DNA of 64,000 bases from Pseudophaeomoniella oleicola (Eukaryota > Ascomycota > Eurotiomycetes > Phaeomoniellales > Phaeomoniellaceae). A program made the position numbers and the translations under genes. The stretch is from NCBI GenBank assembly GCA_003868215.1, contig QWDQ01000052.1:62001-126000 (forward strand). Direction: 5' to 3'. Below the pieces are notes generated by a model, which saw only the letters and a program-made list of their open reading frames with translations, was not told the DNA's origin and did no database searches. This document shows, in pieces, positions 21,763-35,020 of this stretch; position 1 is the stretch's first letter; every line of letters starts with the position of its first letter.

Positions 21763-22741
21763 TTACATGAAATCGCCGTCGTCCAGGCCATCGTCATCAT
21801 ACGCTGTCGTGTCAGCAACACCTCTGCCAACGTCTCTACCTGCGGCAAGAACTGCTTTCTTTGCACCCTTGGTCTTCTTTGCACCTTTGTCTTGAGCTTT
21901 CTCCTCCTTCAACTTCTCGTTACTCAGAGTAGTCAGGCCACTTGCAGCCTTCTTGATTTCTGACGAGGGTAGGTCGGCACATATCTTCTTGACAAAGTCT
22001 TGAGCCCATAACGAGTAATGTGGTTTAGAGGAAGAAGTTGTGAGGAGGGGGACAAGAGCTGCGGACAACGCATCAAATTGCGTCTTGGTGGTAGGTCTAA
22101 ATAGAGCCATCTGGGACAGATCGATCGCTTGACCCGGGTTTTCATTGTCTTCAATTACAACAGCTTTGTTCGCAGTTCGTTTCTTGGGCCCAAGACCGAC
22201 GCTATCGAAAAGGTCTTGAGCGTGTTTCAGGTCAGCCTCTTGTTCAGTCTGTCGTAGTCTTGCGCGTCGCGATGCCTCGTCTTCGTCCTCTGAGCTCTCG
22301 TCACCCTCTTCCGCTGCTCGCCTTCTCCTTGCAGCTTCTCTGTGTTCCTCTATTCTCTGCGATTTCGGTTTCTTGTTTGCCGCAGCCTCAGCATCTGCCT
22401 TGGCCTTTGCCGCCGCCGCCTTTGCCACCTTCTGTCGTTCTTCTTCTGAATCTTCCGCATCCCAGGAATCGACGACCTGATTTCCGGTATTAGAATCACG
22501 CTGATCTTTGTATACATTCGTGGTCATACCTCATCAGAATCTTCTTCGTCATCAAACTTTCTGCGAACAGGAGCAACAACTGGACGTAAGGATTCTTCGG
22601 AGCTGGAGGAGGTCTCCTCTTCTTCGTCATCTACGATCAAGAATGTGTGAGTATACAGCCATACCATATCCTTCACGCGAAGGGAAGGGCAGAAAATCAG
22701 GAGTAGAGTGCGCATCACATACCCCACTTTGAAGGAGCCAT
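21763..22741 (-). CDS. HCR1: Translation initiation factor eIF3 subunit J
   Basis: eIF3j is a loosely bound eIF3 subunit that acts at the 40S decoding centre during initiation and in termination/recycling. Exons 22741-22723, 22630-22530 and 22476-21763 give 277 residues. Exon 1 is only 19 bp and encodes MAPSKWG/D; introns are 92 bp (GTATGT) and 53 bp (GTATGA). The family marks are MAPSKWDDEEEE, RKFDDEEDSDEVVDSWD and WDAEDSEEE near the N-terminus. A long Ala/Lys/Glu helix follows, then the DLFDSVGLGPKKR block and a C-terminal domain with FVKKICADL. The tail ends in YDDDGLDDGDFM, matching the acidic end of fungal eIF3j. The final segment contains an extra Lys/Gly/Ala stretch. Confidence 0.92.
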
Positions 22742-23468
22742 ATTGGCGGCGATATTTGGAAAAAGAAAAATCTAACGATGCGCGCTGTTGATAGAGACTG
22801 TCGATGTGCTCAGACAGATGGATAGCCCAAAGAAAGTAGATGAACAGTGCGCGCAAGGGGACGACTGAGTTGAGTAGAAGGGAGAATAGTGGGAGAAATT
22901 TGAGGGGCACACAGGCGACAATTATGTTGCGGAACCCACGCGCACGATAAAGTGAGATCACCTTGTCACATCAGTTCTTAACTAACCCGCTTTCAGGGCT
23001 TGGGGTTTTCCCCTAATTTACCTTGGTTCTACAATAACACTACGTTACCATGGCGGCCCATGTCGGCCCATGTGATATCAGTTTTCTTTGAATCCCGGTC
23101 GTTATTCTTCATCCTCTAATGTGTTGTTACTACCTGCAATCTGATTGACCTTTCGAGCAAACCCGGTAGCCTTGTTGATTGACAAGCACCGTTACACAAC
23201 GAATGCTTGCTCCAATCGCGCAGTTGAGAGTGAATTTCCGGTGTTGACGGGTTTTGGACCGCTTGTGCAATATACGGTATTCTACCTTCTGCTAGAAATC
23301 CGAACGAGGCCATCCATCAAGTTTAAAACATTTTTATTTCTTGTGATATGCTACGAAGCACGTCGGCTAAGGCTATCATAAAATTTCGTGGTTCATACAT
23401 GCATCGTGTCCCTGGCCCGCCATATTGCAGAGACTACCCTTTATTTCCGATCAAAAAACAACCGCACC
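22742..23468. other. Intergenic, eIF3j promoter and enolase 3' flank
   Basis: No gene is supported here. A short direct repeat, ATGGCGGCCCATGT / TCGGCCCATGT, occurs near 23050-23075. Confidence 0.55.
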
Positions 23469-25147
<1,679 letters not shown>

Positions 25148-26295
25148 AGTTTAGGATTCGATGATGATAGTTCTTCTTCAAAAAGTGAGTCAGACTGCGT
25201 AGGGTATTTGAACAGTCAAAAAGTCGCTGATTACGAGAGACCAGAGCGTTGAGGAGTGAGAATCAGTATTTATGGTGGAAGGATGAGGAGAAGAATGACC
25301 GAAATGTTGACAGTTGCTTTTGTTTTTATGGTGGGGTGAATGATTTTTTCTCAGAGCAGGTGAGCTCGTAACGTAAAGTACGACACTAAATCTTAGGGGC
25401 CAGATAAGGTGCGGTAAGGCGGTAAGATAGTAACGCCCCTCACTCAATTCACGTCGGGTACCTTGCGAGACTTGGTATCAAATTCTCTCGCTCTCCTTAC
25501 TGCTGTCCCTGTAGTCCCTGTAGCCCCTGTAATCCCTCTAGCGTTATAACTTTCAGCCCTTTCTCCAGGGAGTCTTTAAGTAGATCTGTTATATCTAGGT
25601 ACCTTCATGCTCCCAATCCGTCCCTAAGGATTTACCAACTAGGGTACCTGCCTGTACAGTTGTGTCTACAGACTTTCCTAGCCGACGATCTCATCACCTC
25701 CAAGGATGGCTCAATGTGAGTTTCACGTCGAATCGAATTTACATGATCGTACATCCAACGTGCTCCAAATACCCATAATATCTCACCTGACCTGACTATG
25801 AAAGTACCCTGACCAGAAGGTGATGCATTGAGAAAGGCAAAGGGCGATAGTTTCGGCCCTTCTGGAATTGCTGAAACTCGCCGAAGAAGATGCGTTACTG
25901 TACTCCGTCGAGCCGTAGTGTGTAGGGTGTAATGTCACGTTAGATATGCGCGGCAGGTCTACAGGAACATCCGTATCCAAACTACATGCTTACTAAGATA
26001 TAATGGCACAGAGCAACCTTCTGGGCAGCCGTACCGGAATTGGAGTAAGTTACCGAACTGAGATGCGAGAGCATCATCGCCTGTCGGCCTGGTAAGCTAG
26101 AATGTACGTATCTACCAAGAGAGGACTGACCTCCTCATAGCAACAACTTTTTAATCAACGCCCAGTTCGACGCTTTTACCAGCACATAACCTCTCGCCCG
26201 AAATACCCTTTCTCTGTCTTCGAGACCCATCTTAATATCCGCAGGCACAAACATCTCGTTGGCCAGTGGGATCTTTGTTGACACAAGCGCTCAAG
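25148..26295. other. Divergent promoter region, enolase and RPT4
   Basis: No gene is supported. A cluster of near-tandem CCCTGTAG words lies at about 25505-25540. The enolase side would be the stronger promoter. A short frame beginning with ATG at 25705 meets a GTGAGT donor almost at once and could be a leader exon, but no partner is clear. Confidence 0.5.
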
Positions 26296-27581
26296 ATGGA
26301 CGGTGGAGGTGACCCGGAGAGGCAGCAGGCCCTTGAACAATACAAACAAAGAATGCTCGAAGTGCGCGAGTTCGAAGCCAAAGTAAAAACACTGAGGATG
26401 GGCATCAAAGGCCTGCAAAAAGACTTTGAAACCAGTGAGGACAACATTAAGGCATTACAAAGTGTTGGACAGATAATAGGCGAGGTGTTGAAGCAACTCG
26501 ATGAAGAAAGATGTACGTTACAAGCCTCTTTCCTGAGCCTCGAGAATCAAATTAACAGTTTTTCTAGTCATCGTGAAGGCATCCTCAGGCCCTCGTTACG
26601 TTGTTGGTTGCAGATCGAAGGTTGACAGGTCCAAATTGAAGCAAGGCACCCGCGTTGCTCTCGACATGACCACTCTTACAATCATGCGCATGCTACCCAG
26701 AGAAGTTGATCCACTTGTCTACAACATGTCCTTGGAAGACCCCGGTCAAGTCAGCTTTGGCGGTATTGGTGGTCTAAATGAACAAATCCGCGAGCTGCGG
26801 GAAGTCATCGAGCTCCCTCTCAAAAACCCCGAACTCTTCCTTCGGGTGGGCATCAAACCCCCCAAAGGTGTCCTGCTCTATGGCCCCCCTGGGACAGGAA
26901 AGACACTGCTCGCTCGTGCAGTGGCAAGCGGCCTGGAGACAAACTTCTTGAAAGGTAAAGTAGCCAAGGTCGATAATGTTCCTTCTGCTGACATGTCCTG
27001 CAGTTGTGTCTTCTGCTATCGTTGACAAATACATTGGTGAATCTGCACGACTTATTCGGGAGATGTTCGGGTATGCTAAGGAGCATGAGCCCTGCATCAT
27101 CTTTATGGACGAGATTGATGCGATCGGTGGAAGAAGATTTTCGGAAGGAACATCAGCCGATCGGGAAATCCAACGAACATTGATGGAATTGCTAAATCAA
27201 CTTGATGGTTTCGACTACCTCGGAAAGACCAAAATTATAATGGCCACGAATCGACCTGATACACTTGACCCGGCCCTATTAAGAGCAGGTCGGTTGGACA
27301 GAAAGATCGAAATCCCCCTACCCAACGAGGTCGGAAGGCTCGAGATTCTTAAGATTCACGCTGCCAGTGTTGCCCTGGATGGAGAAGTTGACTTTGAAAG
27401 TGTTGTTAAGATGAGCGATGGTCTCAACGGCGCAGATTTGAGGAACGTTGTCACAGAAGCTGGGCTGTTTGCTATCAAGGACTACAGGGAAGCTGTCAAC
27501 CAGGATGATTTCAACAAGGCAGTCAGAAAGGTGGCTGAGGCGAAGAAGCTCGAAGGCAAGTTGGAATACCAGAAACTGTAA
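26296..27581 (+). CDS. RPT4: 26S proteasome regulatory ATPase Rpt4
   Basis: Rpt4 (PSMC6) is one of six AAA ATPases in the base of the 19S particle, which unfolds ubiquitylated substrates. Exons 26296-26512, 26568-26954 and 27004-27581 give 393 residues. Introns are 55 and 49 bp with GTACGT and GTAAAG donors. An N-terminal coiled coil precedes the OB region ([20 protein letters not shown]). The sequence [22 protein letters not shown] is specific to Rpt4 among the six paralogues. Walker A is GPPGTGKT, Walker B is IIFMDEID, and [23 protein letters not shown] follows with the arginine-finger helix. The C-terminus ends KLEYQKL. It is divergent from enolase. Confidence 0.96.
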
Positions 27582-29559
27582 ATTACTTTTCCTTTCACGG
27601 TCAGGGGACAGTCCAGATGGATGGGGCAGGTTGAGCTTTGTCTTCGCCAATGGTAGGCATGTGCTCGTACGCTCGACATAAAGGAGTGACTCGAGAGTAT
27701 TCACTTGGGGCTTTTATGAAAGCACAATGGCTCAGCGCTATAGTATAGATACGACCCTGCTGCAATAAAAGTGCAGACGAAGAGTGAAGCTGAAACACGA
27801 TTTTGGGTTTAAGAACAGTGAAGCGCTTTCCTGCATTATATGTGGCTTTGCTGTAGGTATAACCTCTGCTATATACCTTGATAGATGTGTAGTACCTACG
27901 ATGTCTAAACTCCTCTGTTGTGAAATCCAATGGCAAACAGTGAGCAATCCAAGGTTTGGCTGCATATTCAGTCTGAGATGATAAGGACCGTGGAACGAAT
28001 CGTCACAGTCAGCCATCCGACATGCTCGGCGAAACCCTAGATGGACAACATCCATTCTCCGATGCTCCCTGACCGACACCATCTTTTTAAGCCTCAAGAT
28101 TTGTACAGACAGCAGTAGTTGTCACTTGCACTCAAGAAGCGAGCAATCGAGGGATTCTGGACTCTTTGATCATCTGCCAACTGATTGATGGATTAGTTTG
28201 TAACGATATTCGACGCCACCCTCAGATGCCAAGCGTCCTCCGTCTTCGGTACACACATCAATGTCAGCATCCAGACAACTTCCTCATTTTCATCATCAGC
28301 GGCATTTCATTTGGGCATCACAGCGCCGTGTCAGGACTGCCCAATCGCCAGCCAAAGTGATGCTGATGAAATTGTCAATAAAGGCCAATAGCTGGGAGCC
28401 GGTGGCGGTTTGCTCTACTGCTACTTGCTCATAATGTTAGCGTTGATGATACCGGCTCCCTGTCGTCTCAAGGCAGGTGCCTACCGAGTATGTATATTGG
28501 ACTTCGCGATGAGAACTGTGGACTATTTTTAGTTGGATACTTGTCGGATAACTCATCCGCCTGTCAGATACCACCTATTCAAGCATTTTTGGCACACAGA
28601 GACCAAAAACGACGCAAAGGTCATCAGTTCGCCGTTGCCAACGGGATTCCCTGGTCCATTCAAGCACCCTCGTGACAAGTAATGGACTAATGTCTCTCAG
28701 GCCCTCTGACTGGAGGTAGATCTTGTCTCGGGTGGCGGGAGGCATTGATGATGGGCCGAGGCAAGGCTACCGCAACCAGAACAGCGTCTCTTTCTTGCGC
28801 ATGAGAGCGTGAAAGGAAGAAAGCCGTGGAAGCGAGGGTGATTTGTGCCTGAGAGATATCAAGAGGTGCTGATATTCGGGTTCTGAGAAGATATCTCTTC
28901 AACACGCTTTGGGGAGGCTTTCTACTGTGGACATGTCCTACTTGGCACTTTTGAAGAGCGCAACCTGGCGAATTTCACACTGATAGACTCGATGTTCCTC
29001 AGTTGGCCAACTGCTCGGCTTGGGCTCACCCAGGATGCACCTGTCCAACTAAATAACCCCCTGTTCACCTTCCGGGCGAGTCAGAACAGGAGCAAGTCGA
29101 AGTCCGGACGGCCCCAGGAATCCGCATTTCTATCTCTTGTGAAAATCTCACGCGGCGGGTGTCCATGAGGACTTTTCCGAGAAGAAGCCAGTGGGGAACC
29201 AAGGGGAGCCGCAGCCTGATTACTCCTCCTAAACGTTCATGAACAGCGATTTAAGTAGAAGTTCCACCGCAAATGTATTTCCGGCCCTTTACAACCAATC
29301 ACATTAAGCCAACCCAGGGCTAGTTCAGCGAGGGCTACAGTAAAGGCTTGGGCTCTCAAGGCCTGCTGCAAGTCTTGTTATGGAAGCTGATCGCTCAGAA
29401 AATTTTCGGGTGTACTTCAATCACCTAACAGTTGCCTAAGCCTATGATGGTTGCAAGTTTCTTTTCGACAACAAGCCAAGGTTGATCGAATGGCCTATCT
29501 TCGAATTAGAGGACCTGCCTATTAGCCGAAAAGCCCGAATAACATCGTGGAAGGACGTC
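27582..29559. other. Two-kilobase stretch without a supported gene
   Basis: Only short frames occur on either strand (the longest is about 119 residues, minus strand, 27738-28097) and none has a recognisable motif or convincing splice partners. Base composition is unremarkable, and there are no obvious repeats or transposon ends. Confidence 0.5.
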
Positions 29560-30443
29560 ATGTCTCGGTCACAGGGGCGTCGAGGTGAGTCGTTGCGCTC
29601 GCAGCACGGTCGACGTCCACGACGCTCCGAAGGCCAACGAATGCGATCCCTACAAGGCTCATCATCATCAAGATCATCACCATCATCATCGCCATCACCA
29701 CCAACGTCGTCCTCGAACCGGGAATTACCTGGTAGAGAAAGCGCGGGCCCGGGAGTAATTGAACACCGTTGCACGCACATCGCGTTTTGGGGATTGACCG
29801 CTCACGTAACAAGCAGTATATTGCACCGAATCTGACAACAGACTTACCTACCGCCGCCGGCAGCCTACCCTCGGCGAACCCTAACCCCCTCATATTCAAT
29901 CCAGAAAACCCATCCACGATGCTAGCAGATCTCATTCTCGCTATATATTCTACTCCAGAGCCCAATCTAAGCCATCTTGTGGCCGAGATCCGCAATGCGA
30001 GGACAGCAGAGGAGGTATCGAGAGCGGTCGAAAGGACCCTAAGACACGGACGCGGAAACCAACCCCCAGCTCGCCTAGAAGGGGCTGGATCTGTGGCCTA
30101 TCAACAGATAATGGCCGGGTTAAGACAAGAGATCAACCCGAGCGGAGCAGCAGATGTCGACTTGGAAGAGACCTTGGCACAAGCGAGGAGCAACGATACC
30201 AGCATTGAAGAAAACGGCAACGGTCACAGCAGCAACGGCAATAGCAACGGGAATGGCAGCAGCAGCAACGGCGCCGCAGAATTCAGCAACGGATCTGATC
30301 CGTCGTTGGCATCCCCTCCATCGACCGCCCCCAGTATCTCTCACGTGACCAACGGTGGTGGCGAAAACGGTTCGAGCTCGAGACCAATACCTGGGAGACG
30401 GCGTAACGGCAGCAGCAGCAGCAGCAGCAGCGATGACGGTTAG
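29560..30443 (+). CDS. Ser/Asn-rich low-complexity protein
   Basis: I do not recognise the family. My best model has exon 29560-29584 (MSRSQGRR) and exon 29842-30443, giving 208 residues. The intron of 257 bp has a GTGAGT donor and an ACAACAG acceptor and contains an imperfect ATC/CAT repeat. A single-exon alternative would start at ATG 29919. The conserved-looking part is short: MLADLILAIYSTPEPNLSHL, then AEEVSRAVERTLRHGRG (about residues 36-75) and YQQIMAGLRQEI. The rest is Asn/Ser/Gly-rich and ends in a run of seven serines before Asp-Asp-Gly. It is probably intrinsically disordered; no function is proposed. Confidence 0.55.
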
Positions 30444-30463
30444 CATGTGTAAATGATAGGGTT

Positions 30464-30532
30464 GGATAGGACAGGATAGGACAGGATAGGACAGGATAGG
30501 ACAGGACAGGACAGGTCAGGAACAGGAACAGG
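30464..30532. repeat. GGACA/GGATA pentamer minisatellite
   Basis: About 14 tandem pentamers of the type AGGAT and AGGAC follow the stop codon of the Ser/Asn-rich gene, first alternating as GGATAGGACA decamers and then as plain GGACA. The array lies in the probable 3' UTR. Confidence 0.88.
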
Positions 30533-30744
30533 ATATGGGGTATTATTACATGTCAACGTTCAGTGAAATGGACATATGTTCATCACTTAAGGCAGTTATG
30601 CATGACAGGACATGACATGACATGGAATGGAGCATCGGATTAAAAACAATCAATCAATGAATAATCATTTACAAACATTTAACCCAAACGGTACTTCCTC
30701 CTCCTCCTACCTCTTATCCAAACCCGGTAAATTATAAAAGGGCC

Positions 30745-30766
30745 AAAAAAAAAAAAAAAAAAAAAA
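30745..30766. repeat. Homopolymer A run
   Basis: Twenty-two consecutive A residues occur in noncoding DNA. A retroposed poly-A tail was considered, but no coding or SINE-like sequence precedes it. Confidence 0.85.
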
Positions 30767-31373
30767 TTGGCGGAAGGGAGTGAGTGAGAGACGAGATCTA
30801 AACATTTTTTATTATATATATCTTCTTTATTTATCTGATCTCTAATTACAATTCCTAACCCTTTACTAAGTTATTTGGCCTTGTCCTTTTGAAGTACGTT
30901 ATTATAATCAGGTACATGGTTCAAAGCTACCTACCTAGGTATCTACCTCATGCTTCCCATCCTATTCTTATTTTCCCTTCTTTGGCTTTGTCCGTTGCTG
31001 TTCCTACTTTATACTACGGCTAAAGCGAACAGGAATAAATGACAGACGAAATGCAACAGAAATCGGATCACGGGAGACCTCTGTGATGCATGTTACGTTG
31101 TGTTTAAGAGAGGAAAACTTGAGGGAAGAATTTCTAATAAAATAATTTTTTGACGTGGTTTATTTACTTTCGTGACTTGATTCATGTTTCCGTCTCGCTA
31201 CGAAACGTTAGGAGCTGATCGTTCATCTTTCGTGGGTTATGTTGGGACGATCAGTGTCTCCTTTTGGTTGGTGACGTGCCATTTGCATTCCCATGCGATG
31301 ATCCGATGGTCAACTTTCTCTTCGTTGGAGCAGCTGATGCTTCTTCTTCTTCTTCGTTCTCCCGACCATGTAG
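30767..31373. other. Intergenic, 3' flank of pyruvate kinase
   Basis: AT-rich sequence with no gene. A CTACCTACCTAGGTATCTACCT palindrome-like tract lies near 30929-30949. Confidence 0.5.
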
Positions 31374-33287
31374 TCAAGTAGCCTTCAAACCAAGGGTGAC
31401 CGGCTCTGCAGGAACAACACGGATGGTGTTGGTGTGGCCTTGACCGCCTCTCCAGCCTTGAACGCAGACGACGCTGTCCCCTTGGTTGAGAACACCAAGC
31501 TTCATGGCATTGGAAATACCCCACTTGAGACGCTGGTCAACATCCTCTTGCCAGTCAACATCTGGCTTGCTGAAGTCTGGCTTGGTCTCTGGGTAATGGA
31601 ATGGCCAAACACCACGGTAGAGGTGAGAATATCTCGAAGCGCGAGCATTGCGGGTGACCATGATGATGGGGCACATCGGGCGGTATTTCGAGAGAAGACG
31701 AGCGGTAGAACCACTGTCATATGCTGTCAGAATGGCTCAGTCAAACAGGGGTAGGGGATCTCTTACCTGGTGGTCAAGACGAGGATGGCGCCGGCATTCA
31801 GTTCCAAGCTGGTTGCAACGGCAGACATGGCAATAGATTCAACAGTGTCAGTTGGACGAGGGGCAAGACCTCGAAGCTCATCATAGACGTTGACATATGG
31901 AATGGCAACTTCAGCCAACAAGCAGGTATCGTTCATCATAGTAACAGCCTCCTTCGGGTAGCTACCTTTGGCAGTCTCACCAGACAACATGACACAGTCA
32001 GCACCATCAAGGACAGCGTTGGCAACATCGGAAACTTCGGCACGAGTTGGTCGTGGATTGTTCGTCATAGACTCGAGCATTTGAGTAGCGCAAATGACTG
32101 GCTTGCCCTTGATATTGCACTTGGCAATCATCATCTTCTGAGCAATAAAGACCTTCGCAGCTGGAATTTCGATACCGAGATCACCACGAGCAACCATGAC
32201 ACCGTCGGTTTGCTCGAGAATTTCATCAAAGTTGTTCATCCCTTGTTGATTCTCGATCTTTGCGATGATTTGAATCTCCTTGCCTGCTTCACCGAGAACT
32301 TCACGGATGGCCTTGATGTCATCACCACGTCGGATGAATGAAGCGAAAACCATATCGACGTTGTTCTTCACACCGAATTGAAGATCGGCAATATCCTTCT
32401 TTGAGAGAGCTGGAAGGTCGACATCGGTACCTGGCAGATTGACTCCTTTCTTTGAGGAGACGGCGCCATTGTTCAGACACTTGGCTCGGAGGGTCTTGTC
32501 ATCGACGACATCGAGAACTTCGAATGAGAGAATACCATCATCAACGTAGATGAGCTTGCCCTTGCTGATCACTTTGGTGATGTTCTTGTAATCGACGTAG
32601 CTGTGAAAGAGATCAGTACTAGCGACGCCGAGAATTCAAAGCCACTCACAGGTTCTTGTCATCAGATGCAGTAGCATACTTGTCATCAGTAGTGATGTTC
32701 AATTCAGTGCCAGCCTTGATTGGGATGTCCTGGTCACCTGGAGTGTTTCCGGTTCTAATTTCTGGACCTTTCTATTTCATTGTTAGATCGCTTGACGGAA
32801 CGCGGGTTCAAGATTATGTTCTTACGGTATCAAGGGCGATCGCCAATGGGCGACCGGGGTATTCCTTCGCTGATGCACGAGCATTGTCAATCACAGATTG
32901 GTGGTACTTGGAAACTAAGTCAGGACCATTCGTGCTTCAAGTTGCATCTTGACGAGCCAATTCTTACCTCGTAAGCGCCGTGAGAGAAGTTCATGCGAAC
33001 AACATTGAGACCAGCTAATTTGAATCAGTATATGCTCTACCCATCAGTGTAAGCATCGCAGCGTACCTTTGCGCAAAGTGGTAATTCTCTCGACGGAGTT
33101 AGTTTTCGGACCTGCATGATGTCCGTCAGCCATCTGTACCCCGTCAAGGACATCTCAATCGCTGCTTACCAATTGTGCAAATGATGGATGTGCGACGGAA
33201 GTTCTTTGGTGGATGGTACTCAATGTTGAGCCCAGAAGTCCATTCCAACTTTGTCCTGACGGACAGATGGCTCAATGCGTTGGCCAT
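31374..33287 (-). CDS. pki: Pyruvate kinase
   Basis: Pyruvate kinase makes pyruvate and ATP from phosphoenolpyruvate in the last step of glycolysis. Seven exons were traced: 33287-33170, 33111-33067, 33014-32968, 32906-32826, 32771-32650, 32600-31767 and 31713-31374. They give 528 residues, the normal fungal length. The six introns are 49-61 bp with GTAAGC, GTACGC, GTAAGA, GTAAGA, GTGAGT and GTAAGA donors. Family marks are [48 protein letters not shown], the catalytic-Lys signature [29 protein letters not shown], and [28 protein letters not shown]. The effector-binding C-domain keeps [15 protein letters not shown]. Sequence upstream of this ATG stays open in frame through further splice sites (see findings), so an extended isoform is possible. 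Confidence 0.96.
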
Positions 33288-34251
33288 TATTTGATTGTTG
33301 TTGCTCGGTTCTTCCGGAGCTTGTTGTTCAACGTCTTCGGTGGATGGAGAGAATAAGAGATACCGATCACCACGGATATCAGGGAGGATATCGGGATAGA
33401 TAGCTCTGAGAAGGACGTCTTCAAGAGCGAGAGCGGCTCTGTCGTAGTTTCATGTCAGTAATTGCGCAGATCGTAGGATACCTTATCAATTCGAGCTGTC
33501 AAGGAGCAGTAACTTACTGGTGGGGTTCGTCGATCGAATTCCTGGCTTCAGTATCTACTGATCATTAGGTCCGTGTGCTCACGAAGGCTGTGTGTTACTT
33601 CTGGACAGTATCAAACTCACCTTGACGTGCGTTCAAGAAGGATTTCGTCTGTGTATAAAAAGCAAAGAGGTCAGCGATGAGAAGACTGAATTGAAGGATT
33701 CGGGTCCCGAAATTTTGTTTGTTGGAGGAGGTCCGTTGCGGTATGGCGGAACAGCTTCCCACTATCTCGAGGGCCCCACTGATGTAACTAAAGATTGAAA
33801 CCAAAAAAGAATTTGTCCCGGTCCTTTCAATGCCTGAGAAATGAACGAACCTATGAGATTCGCAGATTCATAGACGTGCCCATAAAACATAAGGTACAGA
33901 GTGGGATGTCCAGCGATAGCCGCACCGTAGAAACAAGATAAGATACATACGGTACAGTACAGGCAGATGCATAGGGCCGACCATCTGAGCCTAGGTAATC
34001 CACTTCTCGGTGATACAAGATATAATACAGGGGTCCGCGTGTTTGGCCGAGACCGTTCACACCACTGACAAGGCCGCCAACACCTAGTAACGTGACATAC
34101 CAGCGCTCACGAGAGGGGGGCAAAAATGGCAAAAATGAACGGAAAATAATGAAAGGTGAGGAGGACTGACCTTGCCGCTGATGCGGCGAATGCCGGCGAC
34201 AGCTTTCTTTACTGCCGCCTTTGCGGCGTCCCCTACCTTGGGGAGGGGCAT
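33288..34251 (-). other. Spliced leader of pyruvate kinase, possibly coding
   Basis: Upstream of the pyruvate kinase ATG the minus strand shows clean splice signals: a CGACAG acceptor opening a segment at 33438, a 24-nt mini-exon at 33541-33518 (GTAAGT donor), a 28-nt exon at 33648-33621 (GTGAGT donor) and an ATG-led block at 34251 to about 34171 with a GTCAGT donor. The segment 33438-33288 is open in frame with pyruvate kinase and contains [18 protein letters not shown]. With the GTCAGT donor the leading ATG gives a short upstream frame that stops inside the leader; with a GC donor five bases earlier it joins pyruvate kinase in frame. Either way this is a multi-exon leader. Confidence 0.45.
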
Positions 34252-34583
34252 GATGAGTGTTTTGGTGGGATGGAAAAAGATGGAAAGTGAACCGAGAATC
34301 TCGGAATAATAGCTTCTCCGGAACGCCGAGCCTGCAGGCAGTCAGCTCGTCAGGCAGATTTCAGGGTGGACCCTGGATTATCGGTGAATGACGGGGACGC
34401 TGTGTTGACCCGTTATTCACTCGACTTAGTCAAAGGCAGGCGCCGATTGTTGTTTGATCTCCATCATACCAGCTCACCTGATTACGAACGAGGAGTGAAA
34501 GAAGCATTGTAGCTGAGATTCCGCCGATCGCGCACTCTTTGCTGTCTCTATCAAACAACGACTGATCTTACCGTTCAGTCACG
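34252..34583. promoter_or_regulatory. Divergent promoter, pyruvate kinase and DUF1748 gene
   Basis: Head-to-head spacer of 332 bp. No TATA box or operator could be identified. Confidence 0.4.
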
Positions 34584-35020
34584 ATGGTGGTCCGTAACAC
34601 TCCAACCTCGACTTCTGCATCTGCTGTTATCCTGAACTGACACGTCGAATTGCTCTAGCTTGGCCGCTTAACTCACTACGCATTTGATGCCATCCTCCTC
34701 TCTGCTTTTCTTGCTGGTGTGAAGCGAAGCACAGGCCTCACGTGAGTCTCCTCCAGCCGACTATGCTCTTATCTTCTCCTATGAGCGGTATCCTATCAGA
34801 TCAGCGTCCTTCAGCGTTCGATCTCATAAGCTTGCCTCATCATTTGTTGAATGCCTCACCTGACTAACGTACCAGGCCGGTCAGTGTTAACTCGGAGAAA
34901 GTCTCTGAGAGCAAGGAGCTCAAAAAATGGGTGGACAACTATCTTGGGGTTGGTGAATGGGTTATGGATCAGAGCGTTGCAATCATGGGTGCGAGCCCGT
35001 TCTTTGAACGAAAAAGATGA
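34584..35020 (+). CDS. DUF1748 small fungal protein
   Basis: The 77-residue product belongs to the fungus-specific DUF1748 family of small proteins of unknown function, with a homologue in budding yeast. Exons are 34584-34589, 34659-34741 and 34876-35020. The first holds only ATG-GTG before a GTCCGT donor. The introns are 69 and 134 bp; the second has a GTGAGT donor. The sequence opens MVLGRLTHYAFDAILLSAFL, which could form a short amphipathic or membrane helix, continues AGVKRSTGLTP, and ends GEWVMDQSVAIMGASPFFERKR. The conserved start and the FERKR end both match the family, so the gene looks whole. The tiny first exon would be missed by a plain ORF search. Confidence 0.88.

Noticed and set aside
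30745-30766. A22 run as a retrotransposed poly-A tail
   Set aside because: No LINE, SINE or processed-gene sequence precedes it and no target-site duplication was seen.
33851-34132. Minus-strand frame within the pyruvate kinase leader
   Set aside because: It lies in what the splice signals mark as intron, and its sequence has no family resemblance.
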